Made by a program: the position numbers and the translations under genes. Below are positions 1 to 7,795 of a DNA stretch of 38,728 nucleotides, piece after piece (within the stretch, counting starts at the first letter, position 1; each line of letters begins with the position of its first letter). The notes under the pieces were generated by a model that was not told the DNA's origin, ran no database searches, and worked only from the letters and a program-made list of their open reading frames with translations. Origin of the DNA: Leptospira sp. Lineage in GTDB: Bacteria > Spirochaetota > Leptospiria > Leptospirales > Leptospiraceae. The stretch lies in assembly GCA_016742255.1 (NCBI GenBank), contig JACVCB010000031.1, forward strand, positions 1 to 38,728, in the 5' to 3' direction.

Positions 1-431
1 TCTGTTGTGAAAAATATAAGGGGTCAAATAAGAAAACGGCCACGCGGAAGTGGTTTCAAAATTTCAACAGACAAGTGGAACAAACAAAACCTTAAAGCCA
101 ACAAAAAAAGTCCAATGCCCAAAATCCAAAAAAGAACACCAATCCCGCCGTAAGCGATGGCAAGAGCAGTTCCAATGACAGAACCTGCAAGTAATGAGGA
201 ACCTATCCCGGCAAAAAAAGCTTGGGAATGAACAAGTTGCCCTTTGGACCCTTTAAAATCCATGTTCCCAGTTAGAATTTTGAGGGACAAAAAGAGGAAT
301 CGGATCTGAGGGAATCCCAATCGAATGCTTAAGTAAACTGATGCGATGAGGATGAGGTAAAAATATGGGCTTAGGATGTCTGATCCTAAAATGAGATTAA
401 ACTTAGATCCGTTTTGAAAGAGTGTTTCCAT
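1..431 (-). pseudogene. Na+/alanine (AGCS)-type symporter, N-terminal part with in-frame TGA, cut by window edge
   Basis: The first 135 codons give a membrane protein start. It has a hydrophobic helix at about 20-40, a loop, then helices rich in Gly/Ala ending in a GGIGVLFWILG stretch. This resembles the N-terminal part of sodium:alanine symporters, which are about 450 residues long. The frame stops at a TGA (bases 24-26). The codons just after it, still in frame, read PLIFFTT. With GRFLI before the stop, this fits the family motif G-x-F-x-G-G-P-M-Y-Y, so the TGA sits where the second Gly (GGA) would be. One base change would explain it. The ATG at 431 follows a GAGGAA ribosome site. The call is either a broken symporter, a sequencing error, or a weaker match than I think. 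It is divergent from the next gene. Confidence 0.5.
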
Positions 432-466
432 ATAGGTTCTTCCTCACGAAATTGGATGAAATTGTT

Positions 467-1291
467 ATGTCAAGATGTATTGTAATCCTTTCGTTTCCTG
501 TTTTTCTAATTTCCATTCTGACAAGTGGGGGCCTTACAGCAGAACCTTCTGGATTTGAAGTGGGGATGCGATATGGTGCTGGAGAAAGAATCCCTGGAAG
601 GTTCGATGGTGACTTAAGACAATTTTCATCCACGTTTAACCCTCTTGTTTTTTCCGATGTAAACCTCAAAGGTGGGAAAACAACCAATCTATATGAAGGA
701 TTTGTAAGATTTTTATTAGATTCAAGAAATCGAGTTGGTTTTTATGTCGGGAGAAATGATTGGCAAATCCTACAACTAACCGAAGTTACAAGTGATTTAT
801 ACTACACAAAATTGAATTCCGAAATTTATTCCTATCATGTCCTTGGGATGTATCATTTTTCTATGCCGATCATGCGAAATTGGGAGTGGGAAAATGGAGT
901 GGGAATGGGTTTTACTTCTGCTGATTGGAATATTCGTGGGTATTCCATTGGAGAACCACTTCCCAATACACAATATTTTAACCAAAGAGGTAGGCTCAGA
1001 GGGAGTGGACTTGTTTATCGCGTTGAAACTGCCATCAATCGCAGGTTATACGAAAATACTTTTTTCCAGATTGGAATTGGATACCATCACATCGCAATTG
1101 ATAAATTTAGTGGGAATTATAACGGAGAAACTTCAAGTTTTTACATTCGGGCAGATGGTCGAGTGGGAGTCATTGATGATACAAGAATTATTGATGCGAC
1201 TGTGAGCACTGCACAAACATTTCGGCGGTTAGATATTAACACAGGTGCATGGACATTGTATTTTTCAGCCTTCCAAAGGTTTTTGGATTGA
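467..1291 (+). CDS. Exported protein, probable outer-membrane beta-barrel, function unknown
   Basis: The protein has 274 residues if started at the ATG at 467, which gives a clean signal peptide (hydrophobic to about residue 20, then SGGLTA before EPSG). An earlier in-frame ATG at 422 would put 15 charged or mixed residues ahead of the signal and would overlap the divergent gene, so it is less likely. The mature part is rich in aromatic residues and alternates polar and hydrophobic residues, for example NRVGFYVGRNDW and FFQIGIGYHHIAI. It ends in a strand with aromatic residues (WTLYFSAFQRFLD), as in outer-membrane barrels. I do not recognise a named family. Its start lies 35 bases from the divergent symporter fragment, so the two promoters must overlap. 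Confidence 0.6.
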   Translation: MSRCIVILSFPVFLISILTSGGLTAEPSGFEVGMRYGAGERIPGRFDGDLRQFSSTFNPLVFSDVNLKGGKTTNLYEGFVRFLLDSRNRVGFYVGRNDWQILQLTEVTSDLYYTKLNSEIYSYHVLGMYHFSMPIMRNWEWENGVGMGFTSADWNIRGYSIGEPLPNTQYFNQRGRLRGSGLVYRVETAINRRLYENTFFQIGIGYHHIAIDKFSGNYNGETSSFYIRADGRVGVIDDTRIIDATVSTAQTFRRLDINTGAWTLYFSAFQRFLD

Positions 1292-1330
1292 CGATCCCAA
1301 AGAAAGGATGAAATTCTTTAAGAAAATTAC

Positions 1331-1570
1331 ATGAAATCCCCAAAAATCATTACCATCGGTATCAAAGAATTGGCCCACCAAAAGGTCATATTGGCTGCTT
1401 GGTATAACTTTCTAAAGGAAAACTTCGATGCAAAAAAAGTTTCCGCTGAAGAGTTTACATTGTTTTTACAAGCACATGTTATGTATGATTTGGATAAAGA
1501 TCAAATTGAATTGATGTTATCTGGATCAGAACCATTACTAGAAGAATTCAAAAAGTCAATCTTTGGATGA
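1331..1570 (+). CDS. Small conserved-looking protein, function unknown
   Basis: It encodes 79 residues, with no signal peptide, membrane segment or cysteine. The composition is that of a small folded cytosolic protein with a helical middle (YNFLKENFDAKKVSAEEF) and an acidic C-terminal half. I do not recognise a family. The stop codon overlaps the start of the ArsC-like gene by four bases (ATGA). That overlap predicts translational coupling and suggests a shared job with the next two genes. Confidence 0.6.
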   Translation: MKSPKIITIGIKELAHQKVILAAWYNFLKENFDAKKVSAEEFTLFLQAHVMYDLDKDQIELMLSGSEPLLEEFKKSIFG

Positions 1571-1914
1571 ACCTCCAGATCTTCGGCACAAAAAAATGCA
1601 AAGATTCTAAAAAGGCACAACTCTTCTTTCAGGAGAGACGTATTCCTTTTCAATTTATCAACTTACAAGAAAAAGAAATGAGCAAAGGGGAACTCAGATC
1701 CATTCTTGGAAGTGTCAGCTTGGATGATTTGATCGATACCGAATCCAAAGTTTACGAAGATAAAAACTTAAAATACATGTTATACGATAAGGAAGAGGCA
1801 TTATTAACAAATCCCCTTCTGTTTAAAACCCCTATTGTTAGAGATGGTAAAAAAGCTACAATTGGATTTGTTCCTGATGTTTGGAAACAGTGGATTAATG
1901 ATTCCAAAAAATAA
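1567..1914 (+). CDS. ArsC/Spx/YffB-family thioredoxin-fold protein
   Basis: At 115 residues it has the usual ArsC-superfamily length. It opens with a beta strand and a cysteine loop (IFGTKKCKDSKKAQ, Cys at residue 11), then a helix and a second strand (IPFQFINLQEKEMSK). Late in the protein is the family's TPIVRDGKKATIGF segment, equivalent to the cis-Pro strand and the following RPIV-like motif. There is only one N-terminal Cys and the arsenate-reductase arginine triad is not evident. A general thiol oxidoreductase or Spx/YffB-like role is therefore safer than arsenate reductase. It is the middle gene of a trio with a 4-base overlap before it and no gap after it (TAA then ATG). Confidence 0.75.
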   Translation: MNLQIFGTKKCKDSKKAQLFFQERRIPFQFINLQEKEMSKGELRSILGSVSLDDLIDTESKVYEDKNLKYMLYDKEEALLTNPLLFKTPIVRDGKKATIGFVPDVWKQWINDSKK

Positions 1915-2334
1915 ATGATAGAAACAAAAGTAGAGACAATCATTCAGAAACCGGTTGCAGAAGTATTTGCATATGTTCGCAACATGGAAAATCAAATTTT
2001 TTATAACAAAAGCATACACGAAGCCAAAGCAACGAACCAAGACGCCACAGAATACAAAATCCAAATCGATTTGGGAATCTTTAAATTAAACGAAACTTAT
2101 AAAATCAACGAAATAGTGGAAAACAAATTGATTGTTGCAAGTTGCACAGCAAATGGAATGAAATTCACTGATCGATATGAATTTTCTGAGAATGGTTCAT
2201 TTTGTTCCATCAGCGTTTCTGACAAAATGGAACTGAAAGGCCTCTTCCAATTGAGTGAAGGCCTTGTGAAAATGAATCTTAAATCACAAATGATTGAGAA
2301 TCTACAGTCTTTAAAAAAGATTTTAGAATCTTAA
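1915..2334 (+). CDS. SRPBCC-superfamily (START-like) protein
   Basis: The 139-residue protein has the helix-grip pattern. A first strand (IETKVETIIQKPVAEVFAYV) leads into a helix, followed by several amphipathic strands (YKIQIDLGIFKLNETYKI, LIVASCTANGMKFTDRYEF). It ends in a long C-terminal helix (LVKMNLKSQMIENLQSLKKIL). The N-terminal phrase I-x-x-P-x-x-x-V-F-x-Y-V is typical of polyketide-cyclase/CoxG-like members that bind hydrophobic ligands. The ligand cannot be told from sequence. It starts directly after the stop of the ArsC-like gene and is probably translated from the same mRNA. It runs tail to tail with lpxD, with a gap of only 7 bases and no visible hairpin. Confidence 0.75.
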   Translation: MIETKVETIIQKPVAEVFAYVRNMENQIFYNKSIHEAKATNQDATEYKIQIDLGIFKLNETYKINEIVENKLIVASCTANGMKFTDRYEFSENGSFCSISVSDKMELKGLFQLSEGLVKMNLKSQMIENLQSLKKILES

Positions 2335-2341
2335 TCCCTTT

Positions 2342-3361
2342 TTACTTTTCAGAGTTTTTTCGTTTAGCATGGTTTTTTACTAGTTCTGGTAATAAAGGCA
2401 ATGAAGTATGGATTCTATGCATTTCAAGCGCAGGCCTTGCAGGGATTCCGAAATACGCAGTTTTTTCCTTTGAGTCTTCCGTTAGTCCAGATAAACCCAA
2501 AAGAATAGATCCTTTTTTCATCGTTAGGTGTTCTGCGACAGCAGATTGTCCTGCTAAAAAACATCCATCTTCGATCGTAACCGATCCTGCTAGAACTGTT
2601 GCACCCGCAATATAAACATAATTACCAACACGGCAATTATGACCAACGTGAACATGGTCATCAAATTTTGTAAAATTACCTATGGTTGTTGATTCTAAGG
2701 CAGCCCTATCTACCGTACAGTGTGCACCCATCTCCACATCATCACCAATAATCACATTTCCTATTTGAGGTACTTTGTAACGAACACCTGCATAATCATA
2801 AAACCCAAATCCATCGGCACCTATCACAGTATTCGAATGGATCAAATTTCTTTTTCCTATTTTACAATTATAATAAATGACAACGCCAGATTTGATTACT
2901 GATTCATCTCCAACTTCTACATTTGGTTCTAATACAACATTCGGAAACAATACCACGTTATCTCCAACAACTACATTCTCTTGGATGACAACAAAATCCA
3001 TGATAGTTACATTTTTACCGATCTTAGCAGTGGGATGGATACTTGCTTTACTAGAAACAGAAGATTGAATCATCGGCTTCTTTTCAAATAAAGAAATCAC
3101 TTGAATGAATTTTACTTTGCTACCTTCTTCGGGAACAATGATAGCGTTGGGAAAGGATGATGCTAATGAATCAATCGTCAGAGCAATTTGAACATCACTT
3201 GCTTTTTGATGTTTATTTAAATACTTTTTTGAGGCCACATAATAGATGCTATTCGGATCAACTGCTGTATGATGTTCTAAGTCTTTTATGCCATTCACTT
3301 CCAAATCACCATTACCAGTGAATTTTGCATTTAAACGTTCTGCTAACTCTTTCAGTTTCAT
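2342..3361 (-). CDS. lpxD: UDP-3-O-acylglucosamine N-acyltransferase LpxD
   Basis: LpxD adds the second hydroxyacyl chain to the UDP-sugar in lipid A synthesis, using acyl-ACP, in the cytosol. The 339-residue protein has the N-terminal nucleotide-binding domain (to about 100). A long left-handed beta-helix of hexapeptide repeats follows (about 105-290), then a helical tail. Diagnostic motifs are GADGFGF at 181-187 and VGHN with the catalytic His at 241. I chose the ATG at 3361, preceded by AAGGG, over an in-frame TTG two codons upstream. Leptospires are known to make an unusual lipid A with amide-linked chains. Which substrate analogue this copy uses is not visible. It stands alone and is divergent from the OmpA-like gene. 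Confidence 0.93.
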   Translation of the reverse strand: MKLKELAERLNAKFTGNGDLEVNGIKDLEHHTAVDPNSIYYVASKKYLNKHQKASDVQIALTIDSLASSFPNAIIVPEEGSKVKFIQVISLFEKKPMIQSSVSSKASIHPTAKIGKNVTIMDFVVIQENVVVGDNVVLFPNVVLEPNVEVGDESVIKSGVVIYYNCKIGKRNLIHSNTVIGADGFGFYDYAGVRYKVPQIGNVIIGDDVEMGAHCTVDRAALESTTIGNFTKFDDHVHVGHNCRVGNYVYIAGATVLAGSVTIEDGCFLAGQSAVAEHLTMKKGSILLGLSGLTEDSKEKTAYFGIPARPALEMHRIHTSLPLLPELVKNHAKRKNSEK

Positions 3362-3463
3362 ATTCAACCCTTAGATGAGAAAAATTACGAGAAGGGACAT
3401 ATTTCAATCATAATTTTTAATCCCTATCTTCTGAAAAATTAGAAACTTACCGAAATTAATTAT

Positions 3464-3943
3464 ATGCATCTTCTTAAAACCAACAAAGTACTAGTCTGCA
3501 TTTTGTTAACTTACACTGTTCAATATTTATCTTTGCCATTCCCAGATTTGATAGCAGAAGAAGGTGTCATTTTCGAAAACCCATATAAAAAAACCGAAAA
3601 ACAAACAGACGTTACTCAATTCACAATTTATTTTTCAAAAAAATCCAATTTAATTCCTAAACAAGACCAAGTTCGACTACAATCAGTCGCAGATTTTTTA
3701 TTCAAAAATCGAAACTATGAGATTTTGATCAGTGCCCATGCAGTGGAAGGAAAAACAAACAAAGAGAATGTATTGATCAGTGAAAAACGATCATTAGAAG
3801 TGGAACGTTTTTTACTCATCCACTCTGTTGAACCTAACCAAATTAGGCGACTTTTCTATGGAAACTCCAAATCTCCAAACCAAACAAAAGAACATGAAGC
3901 TCTGAATCGAAGAGTTGAAATTTTACTACAACCTATTGGTTAA
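3464..3943 (+). CDS. Exported OmpA-C-like (peptidoglycan-associated) protein
   Basis: The 159-residue protein has a short basic start and a hydrophobic stretch (VLVCILLTYTVQYLSL), so it is exported. No clear lipobox follows. The rest is an OmpA/MotB-type domain. It has an opening strand (FTIYFSKKSNLI), the helix VRLQSVADFLFKN, the strand EILISAHAVEG, then SEKRSLEVERFLLIHSV. It ends in the classical HEALNRRVEILL. The family binds peptidoglycan meso-diaminopimelate through an Asp and an Arg; the RR near the end is the conserved Arg region. The domain is short and lacks an N-terminal barrel, so this is probably a periplasmic cell-wall-binding protein. Its last 11 bases overlap the end of the convergent DUF2064 gene. 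Confidence 0.75.
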   Translation: MHLLKTNKVLVCILLTYTVQYLSLPFPDLIAEEGVIFENPYKKTEKQTDVTQFTIYFSKKSNLIPKQDQVRLQSVADFLFKNRNYEILISAHAVEGKTNKENVLISEKRSLEVERFLLIHSVEPNQIRRLFYGNSKSPNQTKEHEALNRRVEILLQPIG

Positions 3944-4535
3944 TTTTCTCTTCCCATTCTAACCAATCTTTCTCAGTATCGATATCATTTAATTCGGGTA
4001 AAATTGAGACAGTTAGGTTAAGTTCCTTACTTTTTTTAATGGTTAAAGCGAATACAAGTTCCGTACTCCATGGAATCTCCTCAAACAGAGAAGGATATAA
4101 TTCATTCATACCTAATAAATAGTATCCTCCGTCTTTTGCTGGACCAATGACAATATCCGAATTTTCTAATGCAAGAAATGCATCCTGAAAAATTGCTTCC
4201 GTTAAATAGGGACAATCTGTTCCAATAATCAAAATTTTTTTAAAAGACTCACCAAATTCTTCCCGAAAAGCATCCTGCATTTTTTTACCCAGGTCACCTT
4301 GGGATTGTACTTTAAAAGAATACCCATTCTTAAAATAGGAATTTGTTTGATTTGGTATTTGGTCCCAATAAACAGTCTTCGAAATGTTTAGTTTCGTAGT
4401 GATGTCCTCTGTGATGTGTAATAATTTCTTATAGATATCTAAAGTAGTTTTATCGCCGAGTGTCTTTGCTAAACGAGTTTTCACTTGTCCCTGGATTGGT
4501 TGTTTTGCGAAAATAATCAATTTCTTTGATTCCAT
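3933..4535 (-). CDS. DUF2064 (TIGR04282-type) GT-A-fold glycosyltransferase/nucleotidyltransferase-like protein
   Basis: The 200-residue protein starts with the family hallmark FAKQPIQGQVKTRLAKTLG. It contains ILIIGTDCPYLT, which carries the metal-binding Asp, and IVIGPAKDGGYYLLGM. It ends with DIDTEKDWLEW. This family is related to MobA/CofC nucleotidyltransferases. It is often annotated as arsenosugar-biosynthesis glycosyltransferase because it occurs in such clusters; here no radical-SAM ArsS-like gene is present, so that name is not supported. Its first 86 bases overlap the end of the GT-C-like gene in another frame, yet the conserved N-terminal motif fixes the start. It is the last gene of the minus-strand operon from the exported rhodanese. 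Confidence 0.85.
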   Translation of the reverse strand: MESKKLIIFAKQPIQGQVKTRLAKTLGDKTTLDIYKKLLHITEDITTKLNISKTVYWDQIPNQTNSYFKNGYSFKVQSQGDLGKKMQDAFREEFGESFKKILIIGTDCPYLTEAIFQDAFLALENSDIVIGPAKDGGYYLLGMNELYPSLFEEIPWSTELVFALTIKKSKELNLTVSILPELNDIDTEKDWLEWEEKINQ

Positions 4536-5751
4536 ATAAACCTATAACTACAAAAGATAGAGCCCAATATAAGTAAAAATAATTCTCAGAAACGTAAATC
4601 AGATATGATAAGAAAGTAAGGAATACGAGTAATGACTGCCACAGTAGATGTATCCGATTTACCACTCCTAGTAGAATGAATAAAATCCAATACCAAGGGT
4701 GAATGACGGGCGACATTAACATAAAGCAAAAGTATAAAACAAACAATCGTTTTTCCACAGGGAAGTTACGAAAATTTTGATTAAAGATGAAACAGCAAAA
4801 AAGGAGACCACACAAAGACAACGAAATAAATCCTGATAAGTATGCATGCTCTATCTGCTTCAATATAAAATAAAGAAAAGGCTCCAAAAGGCCAGCAAAA
4901 CGGAAGGAATGAAAAAACAACCCAATCCCCTTACTGCCTTGTGATTCTAAATTTGCAAATACAGTCAGTTTCCAGATGATAAAGGAAAATAGAATTCCAA
5001 CTAATATATATATTTTTTTTCGTTTCTCTTTTAGATAACCAAATACAAATAATAAAGTGTTAAACTTCAGCTGTGTTAGCAGTGTTAAAAAAATTCCTTG
5101 TTTCCAATTACTTTTGGTTTGAAGTAAGATTAGTATCCAAGGAACAAGTAAAATCTCAGGATGCATCTGCGAGATTCCTTCAATGAGAATGATCGGATTT
5201 GCAAAATAAGCCCAATAAAACTCCATCGATTCTTTTGGAAAAAAACGCCTGATCAGTGACAAATTCACCAAATCAACCAAAACAAAAACGATCTGAACGC
5301 CTAAAAACATCGAATGTAAAAATGAATTAAGAACTGAACCAATCATAAAAAACAAAAGTAAAAACAAAGGATACACCGAGTAATAATGAGAACTATTCAT
5401 ATTCGAATATAATCTGTTTAAATCATCGTTGGTATTGGGATGAAGGTTCATCCACTCACTTGGAGTGAATTCATATGGAAATTGGCCATTTAAAAGTATT
5501 TTTGCATCAAATAAATACCGGTAAACATCGTCACTAAAATGAGGAGTGGATCCCATAACAATACAACGGAGTAAAACATTGTATAAAAATAATAAAATAA
5601 ACTGATTTTTAAAAACGTGTAGTTTTTTCCCTAAAAAGAAAAAATACAAACTTAAGATAACTGCTGAAATGATAACAATTAAAAATGAATTTCGATCAAA
5701 TCCATTTACCACAAAAAACAAAAGAAAAGGATAAATGTAAAAGAGTAACAT
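4450..5751 (-). CDS. GT-C-like polytopic membrane glycosyltransferase
   Basis: With the ATG at 5751 the protein has 433 residues. That start is preceded by GGGAGG and lies 16 bases after the GT2 stop. The open frame reaches back to 5898 but would overlap the GT2 gene. There are about ten hydrophobic helices. After the first ones comes SDDVYRYLFDAKILLNGQFP, the acidic DD-x-x-R-Y loop typical of GT-C enzymes that use polyprenyl-phosphate sugars outside the membrane. A later PVIHPWYWILF segment also fits. The neighbouring GT2 looks like a polyprenyl-phosphate sugar synthase, so a donor-maker/transferase pair is plausible (inference). A related protein lies on the other strand at 9341. The last 86 bases overlap the DUF2064 gene. 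Confidence 0.75.
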   Translation of the reverse strand: MLLFYIYPFLLFFVVNGFDRNSFLIVIISAVILSLYFFFLGKKLHVFKNQFILLFLYNVLLRCIVMGSTPHFSDDVYRYLFDAKILLNGQFPYEFTPSEWMNLHPNTNDDLNRLYSNMNSSHYYSVYPLFLLLFFMIGSVLNSFLHSMFLGVQIVFVLVDLVNLSLIRRFFPKESMEFYWAYFANPIILIEGISQMHPEILLVPWILILLQTKSNWKQGIFLTLLTQLKFNTLLFVFGYLKEKRKKIYILVGILFSFIIWKLTVFANLESQGSKGIGLFFHSFRFAGLLEPFLYFILKQIEHAYLSGFISLSLCGLLFCCFIFNQNFRNFPVEKRLFVLYFCFMLMSPVIHPWYWILFILLGVVNRIHLLWQSLLVFLTFLSYLIYVSENYFYLYWALSFVVIGLYGIKEIDYFRKTTNPGTSENSFSKDTRR

Positions 5752-5767
5752 TTTCCTCCCAAGTTTT

Positions 5768-6493
5768 TCATTTACCAAAAAAAAGTAATTTAAAAAATGT
5801 ATAAAGAATTTTACTCCCAACTCGAAGTGACATAGAGAGAGTCCCTGAAATTTTGGAAACTCCAGCAATCCTCTTTCGGTACTGAACAGGGATTTCAATC
5901 ACCTTCATATTTTTTTGTAATGCCTTAATATGCATCTCAATGTTCCATCCCCAGGTTGTATCTTTCATTCCAAGAATCAATAAAGATTGGTATCTGATGA
6001 TCCTAAGAGGTCCCATATCTGTATAATTCCTCCAAAAAAAAATTCGAATAAGGAAACACGTTAAAGCATTACCAAAGATTTGAATGGGAGAAAGTGATCC
6101 CATTTCTGCATTTCCTAGTGTCCTAGAACCGATTACTAAATCAGAATTTGATTCGCGAATTGTCTTAATGAGTGTTTGGATGTCATTTGGATCATCTGAT
6201 CCATCTGCATCACAAAAAAGGATATATTCAGGTTGGCATTTATTTTTGTGAATCCAATCTAATGCGAGAAGGCATGCATTTCCGTAACCTATTTGAGGAC
6301 AGTCCAAAACTTTGATACCCATTCGATTGACAATGGAGAACGTCCCATCCTTTGAGGCATTGTTCACAACAAGAAAATTTTTCGATGATAAACCTGAATT
6401 TTGAAGTAGGCCACTTAATGCCTGTTCGATGCTTTCTTCTTCATCCCTTGCTGGAATGATACAAAGTATATTATTCTCCTCTTCGTTCTGCAT
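5768..6493 (-). CDS. GT2 glycosyltransferase, polyprenyl-phosphate sugar synthase-like
   Basis: The 241-residue protein has a GT-A fold. It starts with ILCIIPARDEEESIEQALSG, then FLVVNNASKDGT, then the metal-binding region ILFCDADGSDDPND, then DLVIGSRTLGN. Near the end are a TWGWNIEMHIKALQ segment and VIEIPVQYRKRIAGVSK. This arrangement is typical of dolichyl/polyprenyl-phosphate mannose or glucose synthases and related DPM1-like enzymes. The C-terminus has one short hydrophobic stretch and no long membrane domain. It probably charges a lipid carrier in the cytosol for the next gene's membrane protein. The start overlaps the end of the cytochrome gene by 23 bases, which implies coupling. Confidence 0.85.
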   Translation of the reverse strand: MQNEEENNILCIIPARDEEESIEQALSGLLQNSGLSSKNFLVVNNASKDGTFSIVNRMGIKVLDCPQIGYGNACLLALDWIHKNKCQPEYILFCDADGSDDPNDIQTLIKTIRESNSDLVIGSRTLGNAEMGSLSPIQIFGNALTCFLIRIFFWRNYTDMGPLRIIRYQSLLILGMKDTTWGWNIEMHIKALQKNMKVIEIPVQYRKRIAGVSKISGTLSMSLRVGSKILYTFFKLLFFGK

Positions 6494-7793
6494 TTCTTTT
6501 GAATAAAATTTCCAAAGGAGTATCTTTCCTCGATTTGCTTTTTACATCATAAACACTTTCGATCACGATGGAACTATGAGGGTAAATATCCTTAATCTGT
6601 TTTACTTTATTTCTATAAGTTTCAGGGACATCATTTGAAGACTGAACCATATAATCTGAAGTGATATCTTTCAGACGAACGTGGATTGCTTGGAAACGTA
6701 ATTTGGTGATTAAAGTTGATTTTGGAATCGATGGCAATTCCCATTTAAACGTCTCTCCGAAAGGGATACGTGAATCGCCGATTTTTTTTGCTTTTGGTGA
6801 CCACTCCCATTCTTGACCAATTTTTGATTCATTCCTATAAATTACGTTTCCAAACTGATCGATACCCTCGATCACAAAACGATAAAAACGTTCTGGATCT
6901 CCGGAGGTAACATGATGGTTTGCATTTTGATTTTGCAATTGTAACTGAATGTTGCCATTTTCCCATTTAAAATGAGAAAGGACAAGCCCTGGTTTGTATC
7001 CCAGACGAATTTGTTCTTTGTACAAATCAAATCGTTTGGGAACTCCCCCGCCGATAAAACCATGACTGTGGGCAACACGCACAGGACGATTGAGGGAAGA
7101 TTTTACGAATGATCGTTTCACCTCTGGTAAGTGACAAGAAACACATGATTTGTCCGTACTTGTATTTTTTAATTCAGTCCCTGTTTGAAAAGAACAAACC
7201 AAACTTTGATTAAGCGTATAAGTTTCATTATGGCAATCATTACATCTATTTTTTAAAAACTCACGATTGATTTGAACTGGATGGGGAGGAGATGTCCCAC
7301 CTGATCCTCCAATCACATAACTTTGATTTGATTCTTTATCAACTCGAACATGGCATGTTGCACAAGTAATGGCCTCATCCTTCATCTCAGGATTAAAATT
7401 TGGATTACTGACTTCAATTGGATCAAAATAATTTCCTCCACGTAAAGCGATCGTAATCATTTCTCTTTGGTTTTGGACTGGAATATGGCAATTAAGACAA
7501 ATCCATTTGGGTGAACTTGATTTTGCTAATTCAGATTGAAATTGGACATCACTCAGAGCATTTGCATGTGTGGAAAGTTTCCACTCTTCATAAATTTCTG
7601 TATGGCAATTCCCACAGTTTTTTGCAGTCGGTGCACCAACTCCTTTTAGATCGGGAAGTGAAGGAATTGGTTTTGCCCAATTTTTACCAGGAAACACTTC
7701 TTCTATTGGAACTTCCCTTTGATTTTCATAAAGATAATAACCCGTAACAATGGTAACAGAAATGAATAAGAATATGATAAAAAACTGTTTCAA
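6471..7793 (-). CDS. Five-haem c-type cytochrome, membrane-anchored, periplasmic
   Basis: Five CxxCH motifs are visible: CGNCH, CLNCH, CATCH, CNDCH and CVSCH, at about residues 60, 99, 144, 184 and 217 of a 440-residue protein. The C-terminal half (from about 250) has no haem motif and reads as a beta-rich domain. I chose the TTG at 7793, two bases after the rhodanese stop and preceded by GGAAAA. It gives a clean N-terminal anchor (KQFFIIFLFISVTIVTGYY). In-frame ATG (7832) and GTG (7838) lie inside the rhodanese gene and have poorer ribosome sites. The layout matches the second five-haem protein at 15717. The likely role is electron transfer at the outer face of the inner membrane, with partner unknown. 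It is read together with the exported rhodanese. Confidence 0.9.
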   Translation of the reverse strand: MKQFFIIFLFISVTIVTGYYLYENQREVPIEEVFPGKNWAKPIPSLPDLKGVGAPTAKNCGNCHTEIYEEWKLSTHANALSDVQFQSELAKSSSPKWICLNCHIPVQNQREMITIALRGGNYFDPIEVSNPNFNPEMKDEAITCATCHVRVDKESNQSYVIGGSGGTSPPHPVQINREFLKNRCNDCHNETYTLNQSLVCSFQTGTELKNTSTDKSCVSCHLPEVKRSFVKSSLNRPVRVAHSHGFIGGGVPKRFDLYKEQIRLGYKPGLVLSHFKWENGNIQLQLQNQNANHHVTSGDPERFYRFVIEGIDQFGNVIYRNESKIGQEWEWSPKAKKIGDSRIPFGETFKWELPSIPKSTLITKLRFQAIHVRLKDITSDYMVQSSNDVPETYRNKVKQIKDIYPHSSIVIESVYDVKSKSRKDTPLEILFKRNAERRGE

Positions 7794-7795
7794 AA

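Noticed and set aside
1567..4535. An arsenic pathway, from the ArsC-like gene and the DUF2064 gene often named for arsenosugar synthesis
   Set aside because: The ArsC-like protein lacks evident arsenate-reductase arginines. No radical-SAM ArsS-type, ArsB or ArsR gene is present, and the two genes are in different transcripts.
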